Assembly (NCBI GenBank): GCA_015067385.1
Contig: SVMP01000020.1
Coordinates: 1-18,440, forward strand
Direction of reading: 5' to 3'
Origin: Oscillospiraceae bacterium
GTDB taxonomy: Bacteria > Bacillota > Clostridia > Oscillospirales > UBA644
DNA length: 18,440 bases
Shown: one piece after another, positions 15,274 through 18,440 of the stretch
How positions within the stretch are numbered: the first letter of the stretch is position 1
Layout of the letters: every line of letters begins with the position of its first letter
Notes under the pieces: generated by a model
What the model was told of the DNA's origin: nothing
Databases searched by the model: none
Seen by the model: the letters and a program-made list of their open reading frames with translations, nothing else
Program-made: the position numbers and the translations under genes

Positions 15274-16272
15274 TTGCATAACAGATTTTTGAAAATGCAG
15301 CTCCCCGTTTTTTTTACGGTTGTTCTGGCATTGCTCTCATTAAGCTCGTGTTCAAAGGTGAAAAGATACGATGAGACCTTCTTTGCCATGGATACAGTCG
15401 CAACATTTACCGTCTATGAAAAGTATGACGGCTTTTCTTCTCTTTGCAATTCGCTTTTAACTTCTTCGGAAAATACTCTCACCGAATGCGGCGGTTACGT
15501 TTTAAGCTCTTTTGAGGACGGACAGACGGTTGTCCTTACAGATACTCTGGCAGACCTTGTCGAACGTTCCTTTCTTATTTCCGAGCTTACTGAAGGGGAC
15601 TACGATATATCTGTCGCTCCTCTTGTTTCTTTATGGAACATAAAACAAAATACCGTGCCACCGTCTGCCTCTGATATCGAAAAAGCAAAGGCTCTTGTCG
15701 GATATGAAATGCTGTCTCTCGAAGAAAACAGGCTGACTTTTTCATTGAACGGTATGGGGATAGACCTCGGTTCTCTCGGAAAAGGTTGGGCTGGCGACGA
15801 AATAGTCAAAGGGCTTGTTTCCAATGGGATAGATTGCGGAATAGTCGATTTAGGCGGTAATATCCGAGTATTCGGTAATAATCCGAAAAATGAAGACGGT
15901 ACTTTCCACGTCGGTATTAAAGATCCGAACGATACATCGTCGATTATCGGATATGTCAAAGTAAAAAATACAAATATCATTACGTCAGGCGCATACGAAC
16001 GTTTTTTTGAATATGACGGAACTGTTTATCATCATATTCTCGATCCGAAAACAGGATATCCGTCAAACGGCGATCTTGCAAGTGTTACCGTCATCTGTTC
16101 TGACGGTGCGGTGGCGGATATGCTTTCAACGGCTCTCTTTGTTGTCGGAAAAGAACGGGGAAATGATGTTCTGGACAAGATCTCGGAATATTACCCCGAT
16201 GTCTGTGCCGTGTTCGTATCTACCGACGGCGAAATAACAACGTACAACACACAACTTTACGGAACAGATTGA
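15274..16272 (+). CDS. apbE: ApbE-family FAD:protein FMN transferase, lipoprotein
   Basis: Attaches FMN covalently to a threonine or serine of extracytoplasmic flavoproteins, using FAD and Mg. The product has a signal peptide ending in the lipobox LSSC (23-26), so it should be anchored on the outer face of the membrane. ApbE motifs are MDT (39-41), DLGSLGKGWAGD (164-175), GGNIRVFG (194-201), TSGAYERFF (237-245), HHILDPKTGYPS (253-264) and ADMLSTALF (281-289). Its length of 332 residues is normal. The start is TTG at 15274, 7 nt after GAGGTG; an ATG at 15295 is too far from that ribosome site. Its neighbours NusG-II and Gx also accompany ApbE in flavin-based electron-transfer loci. No protein with an obvious FMN-attachment motif is in the window. 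Confidence 0.94.
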   Translation: MHNRFLKMQLPVFFTVVLALLSLSSCSKVKRYDETFFAMDTVATFTVYEKYDGFSSLCNSLLTSSENTLTECGGYVLSSFEDGQTVVLTDTLADLVERSFLISELTEGDYDISVAPLVSLWNIKQNTVPPSASDIEKAKALVGYEMLSLEENRLTFSLNGMGIDLGSLGKGWAGDEIVKGLVSNGIDCGIVDLGGNIRVFGNNPKNEDGTFHVGIKDPNDTSSIIGYVKVKNTNIITSGAYERFFEYDGTVYHHILDPKTGYPSNGDLASVTVICSDGAVADMLSTALFVVGKERGNDVLDKISEYYPDVCAVFVSTDGEITTYNTQLYGTD

Positions 16273-16285
16273 AATTACGATCAAT

Positions 16286-17215
16286 ATGAAAAAAATAATT
16301 ACAGCATTTATTTTTATTTTACCTTTGCTCCTTTGCTCATGCGGCGGGAAGGGGAAAATTATTTTTCCGTTTGAAGCGGACCTTGAATTACATTACACTG
16401 CGCTCGAAAAGGCAGAGGACGGTTCTCCGATCGGCGAGGATATGTTTATCGACACCTCGGTTGACTGTACGGTCCTTGAAAATTCATCGTATTCTGTCGG
16501 CATAAACGGAGAAAACGGTGCCGTTTGGTTCTTTGATAAACAGGCGGAGCTCTATTACGATATGGCGGGCGAGTCATTTTCTTCACCGAACGATGCCGAT
16601 ACTGCTCTTCACGTTTTAAAGGATGATGAGCCTTTTATCGATTATGTTCAAGGCGAATTTTACGATACTGTTTATGAAAAATACAGACCGACGCTTACGG
16701 CTTTTTATCTCGATGAAAATACTGTACGCATGATATACGTTCTCGGAACGGATCAGCTGAAATATATATCGGAATATCCTGTTGTTCTTACGCAGGAAAC
16801 ATATCTTCGGAATGAGTTTGTTTTCTCAAAGCATTATATAAAGGCGGAAGAAACGGATGACAGCCGATCTTTTATGAACGAATACTGTTATTCCGATGAT
16901 TATTATGTCCTTTACACTTATCCGCTTCCCGAAGCCGCTCAGCTTCTCGGAGAGGTAAATGCATCAGATGCCCGATCGGAACTCCTTTCTCTCGGATATG
17001 ATCCCGAAAAGGCTCATATTTGTATGTTTGTAACAGACATCAGAATTGATTTTGATAAAATAACGGTTGATATAAGCCCTAACAGACAGTACAGAACATC
17101 AGGCGTCAGAACAAGTCAGTATAAAACAGTTTTTTTTGAAGGACAACCTCCGTTTGTTGAAAAAACAGAATCGGAAAGCGAAAAGATAGCTTTTGCGGGA
17201 AGTAAATTCGGATGA
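16286..17215 (+). CDS. Unknown lipoprotein in the ApbE/NusG-II/Gx block
   Basis: A 309-residue protein with a short signal peptide and a lipobox LCSC (16-19), so an outer-face lipoprotein. The rest is soluble, acidic and rich in tyrosine and beta-strand-like stretches. The segments VGINGENGAVWFFDK (about 72-86) and NTVRMIYVLGTD loosely recall the start of DUF5696-type surface proteins, but I cannot claim membership. No FMN-attachment motif of the D-x-x-S/T-G/A-A-T kind is seen (NDADTALH lacks the final threonine). The ribosome site is weak. It begins 13 nt after apbE and overlaps the next gene by 4 nt, so it is co-expressed with the flavin transferase. It could be a partner, chaperone or substrate-binding element of that system; function unknown. 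Confidence 0.75.
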   Translation: MKKIITAFIFILPLLLCSCGGKGKIIFPFEADLELHYTALEKAEDGSPIGEDMFIDTSVDCTVLENSSYSVGINGENGAVWFFDKQAELYYDMAGESFSSPNDADTALHVLKDDEPFIDYVQGEFYDTVYEKYRPTLTAFYLDENTVRMIYVLGTDQLKYISEYPVVLTQETYLRNEFVFSKHYIKAEETDDSRSFMNEYCYSDDYYVLYTYPLPEAAQLLGEVNASDARSELLSLGYDPEKAHICMFVTDIRIDFDKITVDISPNRQYRTSGVRTSQYKTVFFEGQPPFVEKTESESEKIAFAGSKFG

Positions 17216-17583
17216 TAAACGAAAAAGACCTGAAGATATGTAAAAATGATGTTTTGCTTGTCGCGGCGATAATTGCTCTTTGCGTTGTTGCTGCCGTTCT
17301 CCCTTTTTTCTTTTCTTCCGAGGGCGAGTCTGTTCTTATATATGTCAACGGCGAACTGTATGCCGAAAAAAGCCTTGGAGAAAATTCCGAAACGGACGTT
17401 GACGGACTGATGCGTGTCGTGATAAAAAACGGTGAGGCTTTTGTTGTTGATTCCGTATGCCCGAACGGCTCATGCGAACATTCCGCACCTGTTTCAGATT
17501 CGGGAGAAAGTATCATCTGTCTTCCAAATAAGATATTGATAAAAATTGCAGGCGAAGGGGAGATGGACGCTGTAAGCGGTTGA
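17212..17583 (+). CDS. NusG domain II-containing membrane protein (EetA-like)
   Basis: A 123-residue protein with one transmembrane helix (about 14-34) and an outside domain of the NusG-II type (PF07009). The family mark is the cysteine pattern CPNGSCEH (83-90) followed by IICLPNKILIKI (101-112). Such proteins accompany ApbE and Gx transporters in Firmicutes, including loci for flavin-based extracellular electron transfer; their biochemical role is unknown. The start overlaps the previous stop (ATGA) and the end overlaps or touches the next start, so expression is coupled. It is not the transcription factor NusG. Confidence 0.88.
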   Translation: MINEKDLKICKNDVLLVAAIIALCVVAAVLPFFFSSEGESVLIYVNGELYAEKSLGENSETDVDGLMRVVIKNGEAFVVDSVCPNGSCEHSAPVSDSGESIICLPNKILIKIAGEGEMDAVSG

Positions 17584-17585
17584 CT

Positions 17586-18092
17586 ATGAATAAAAATATC
17601 AAAAAAATAACCGTTCTCTCTTTGCTTCTTGCCCTTTCGCTCGTACTTTCGTATGTCGAAAATCTGTTGTTTTCGGGCTTTTTTATGCCCGGTGTAAAGC
17701 TCGGACTGTCGAATATTGCCGTAGTATGCGTTCTTTACTGCTTCGGTTCGTTACCTGCTCTGTTTATAGGCATTGCGAAAAGTTTTATATCTCTCATGCT
17801 TTTCGGACGTTTAAGCGGCCTTATTTACTCCGCTGTCGGTATTATTCTGGCTGTTATTACAATGTCTCTTATTAAAAAAACCGGCAGATTCTCTCTTTTC
17901 GGCGTCGGTATAAGCGGTGCCGTTGCGCATATATTCGGACAGCTTGCCGCATCGTGTGTTATGCTTTCAAGTATTCACCCCCTGCGTCTGTTCCCTGTTT
18001 TATGCATTCTTTCCGCAGCTTCCGCTGCATTGTTATATTACCCCGAACACATAATTTTGTCTTTTTTAAGAAAGAGTGGTTTTGTTGAATAA
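17586..18092 (+). CDS. Gx transporter family membrane protein (annotated in relatives as heptaprenyl diphosphate synthase component I)
   Basis: A small hydrophobic protein of 168 residues with about five membrane segments. The family is recognised from the N-terminal half: SLLLALSLVLSYVENLL, then PGVKLGLSNIAVV, then FGSLPALFIGIAKSF with LMLFGRLSGLIYS. The old name, heptaprenyl diphosphate synthase component I, is misleading: the fold resembles small-molecule or ECF-S-like membrane proteins. The family travels with NusG-II and ApbE proteins. The frame also opens at a TTG at 17580 inside the previous stop codon; the ATG at 17586 is preferred. Neither has a strong ribosome site, so translation is probably coupled to the gene before. 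Confidence 0.85.
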   Translation: MNKNIKKITVLSLLLALSLVLSYVENLLFSGFFMPGVKLGLSNIAVVCVLYCFGSLPALFIGIAKSFISLMLFGRLSGLIYSAVGIILAVITMSLIKKTGRFSLFGVGISGAVAHIFGQLAASCVMLSSIHPLRLFPVLCILSAASAALLYYPEHIILSFLRKSGFVE

Positions 18093-18440
18093 ACTGAAAA
18101 GTAATTTATCCGAGATCAAACATCTGTTCGTTTCCCATATGAAAAAAGGTGAGTGCTTCTGCGCAATAATCATATCTGTTCTTATCACTTTTTTTCTTGA
18201 GATCATGGGAAGAAGAGATATTCTCGGAGGTATCGGTTTCCTTTGGGAATCGCCCCTTTTGTTTTTGTATAATACCCTTATTGTTCTTATAACGTTGTGC
18301 GGAGCCTTGTTTCTGAAAAAGAGGTTTTTCGGATTTGTTCTCATAACAACCGCATGGGTCGCTTTGGGCATAACAAATTTTGTGCTTCAAACACTCCGTA
18401 TCATGCCCTTGACATCTATCGATTTTGCTAACTGCTCCGT
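18085..18440 (+). CDS. LTA synthase-like membrane phosphotransferase, 5' fragment (window ends inside it)
   Basis: The frame opens with TTG at 18085, overlapping the previous stop by 8 nt, and runs without a stop to the end of the window (118 codons). The visible part begins LNKLKSNLSEIKHLFVSHMK and holds three hydrophobic helices. It reaches the segment TNFVLQTLRIMPLTSIDFA, which resembles the region before the last helix of LTA synthase/alkaline-phosphatase-superfamily membrane proteins, where R-x-x-P-x-x-x-x-D is common. The catalytic sulfatase-like domain lies outside the window, so the call rests on this membrane domain alone. An envelope role would suit its operon partner cardiolipin synthase. 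Confidence 0.65.
   Translation, partial: MNKLKSNLSEIKHLFVSHMKKGECFCAIIISVLITFFLEIMGRRDILGGIGFLWESPLLFLYNTLIVLITLCGALFLKKRFFGFVLITTAWVALGITNFVLQTLRIMPLTSIDFANCS

Noticed and set aside
16610..16640. FMN attachment site in the unknown lipoprotein (NDADTALH)
   Set aside because: It partly resembles the D-x-x-T-A motif but lacks the final A-T residues, so a flavoprotein call is not supported.

Overview
The window looks like chromosome from a low-to-mid GC, Gram-positive member of the Clostridia, probably an anaerobic gut-type Oscillospirales or similar lineage. This is inferred from several things. There is a CtsR heat-shock repressor with its own operator, a lipoprotein pathway (Lgt plus two lipoboxes), an Sfp-type phosphopantetheinyl transferase, a clostridial-type cardiolipin synthase, the start of an LTA-synthase-like gene, and strong AGGAGG-type ribosome binding sites with many GTG/TTG starts. 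I see no tRNA, rRNA, CRISPR array or insertion sequence, and no gene-free stretch above 300 bases.

Layout. (1) 1-460, minus: ctsR, with a cluster of CtsR heptads over its promoter. The rest of its usual operon would lie beyond base 1. (2) 622-3561, plus: a single-gene unit with a strong promoter, a 933-residue GH106-like glycosidase without a signal peptide, and a hairpin terminator shared with the convergent next gene. (3) 3578-8572, minus: a promoter at 8544-8572 drives a tight operon of a BadF/GlcNAc-kinase-type sugar kinase, two related SIS phosphosugar proteins and an MBL-fold hydrolase. A 542-residue ECF sigma factor with a very long C-terminal extension follows, perhaps with its own ECF-type promoter. 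(4) 8585-10039, minus: a phosphopantetheinyl transferase and a wrecked MGH1/trehalase-like glycoside hydrolase that has lost its middle and its frame, closed by a terminator.

(5) 10154-13560, plus: lgt, folD and citrate synthase in one operon from a strong promoter; folD and citrate synthase overlap by 4 nt. (6) 13606-18440, plus: an envelope and flavinylation operon of cardiolipin synthase, an ApbE lipoprotein, an unknown lipoprotein, a NusG-domain-II membrane protein, a Gx-family membrane protein and the 5' end of an LTA-synthase-like gene. The last four genes are joined by overlapping stop and start codons.

The two places most worth a second look are the sigma factor with its sensor-like extension beside the sugar-phosphate operon, and the ApbE / unknown lipoprotein / NusG-II / Gx block. 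The latter resembles the accessory part of extracellular flavinylation or electron-transfer loci, but no recognisable flavoprotein substrate lies in the window.
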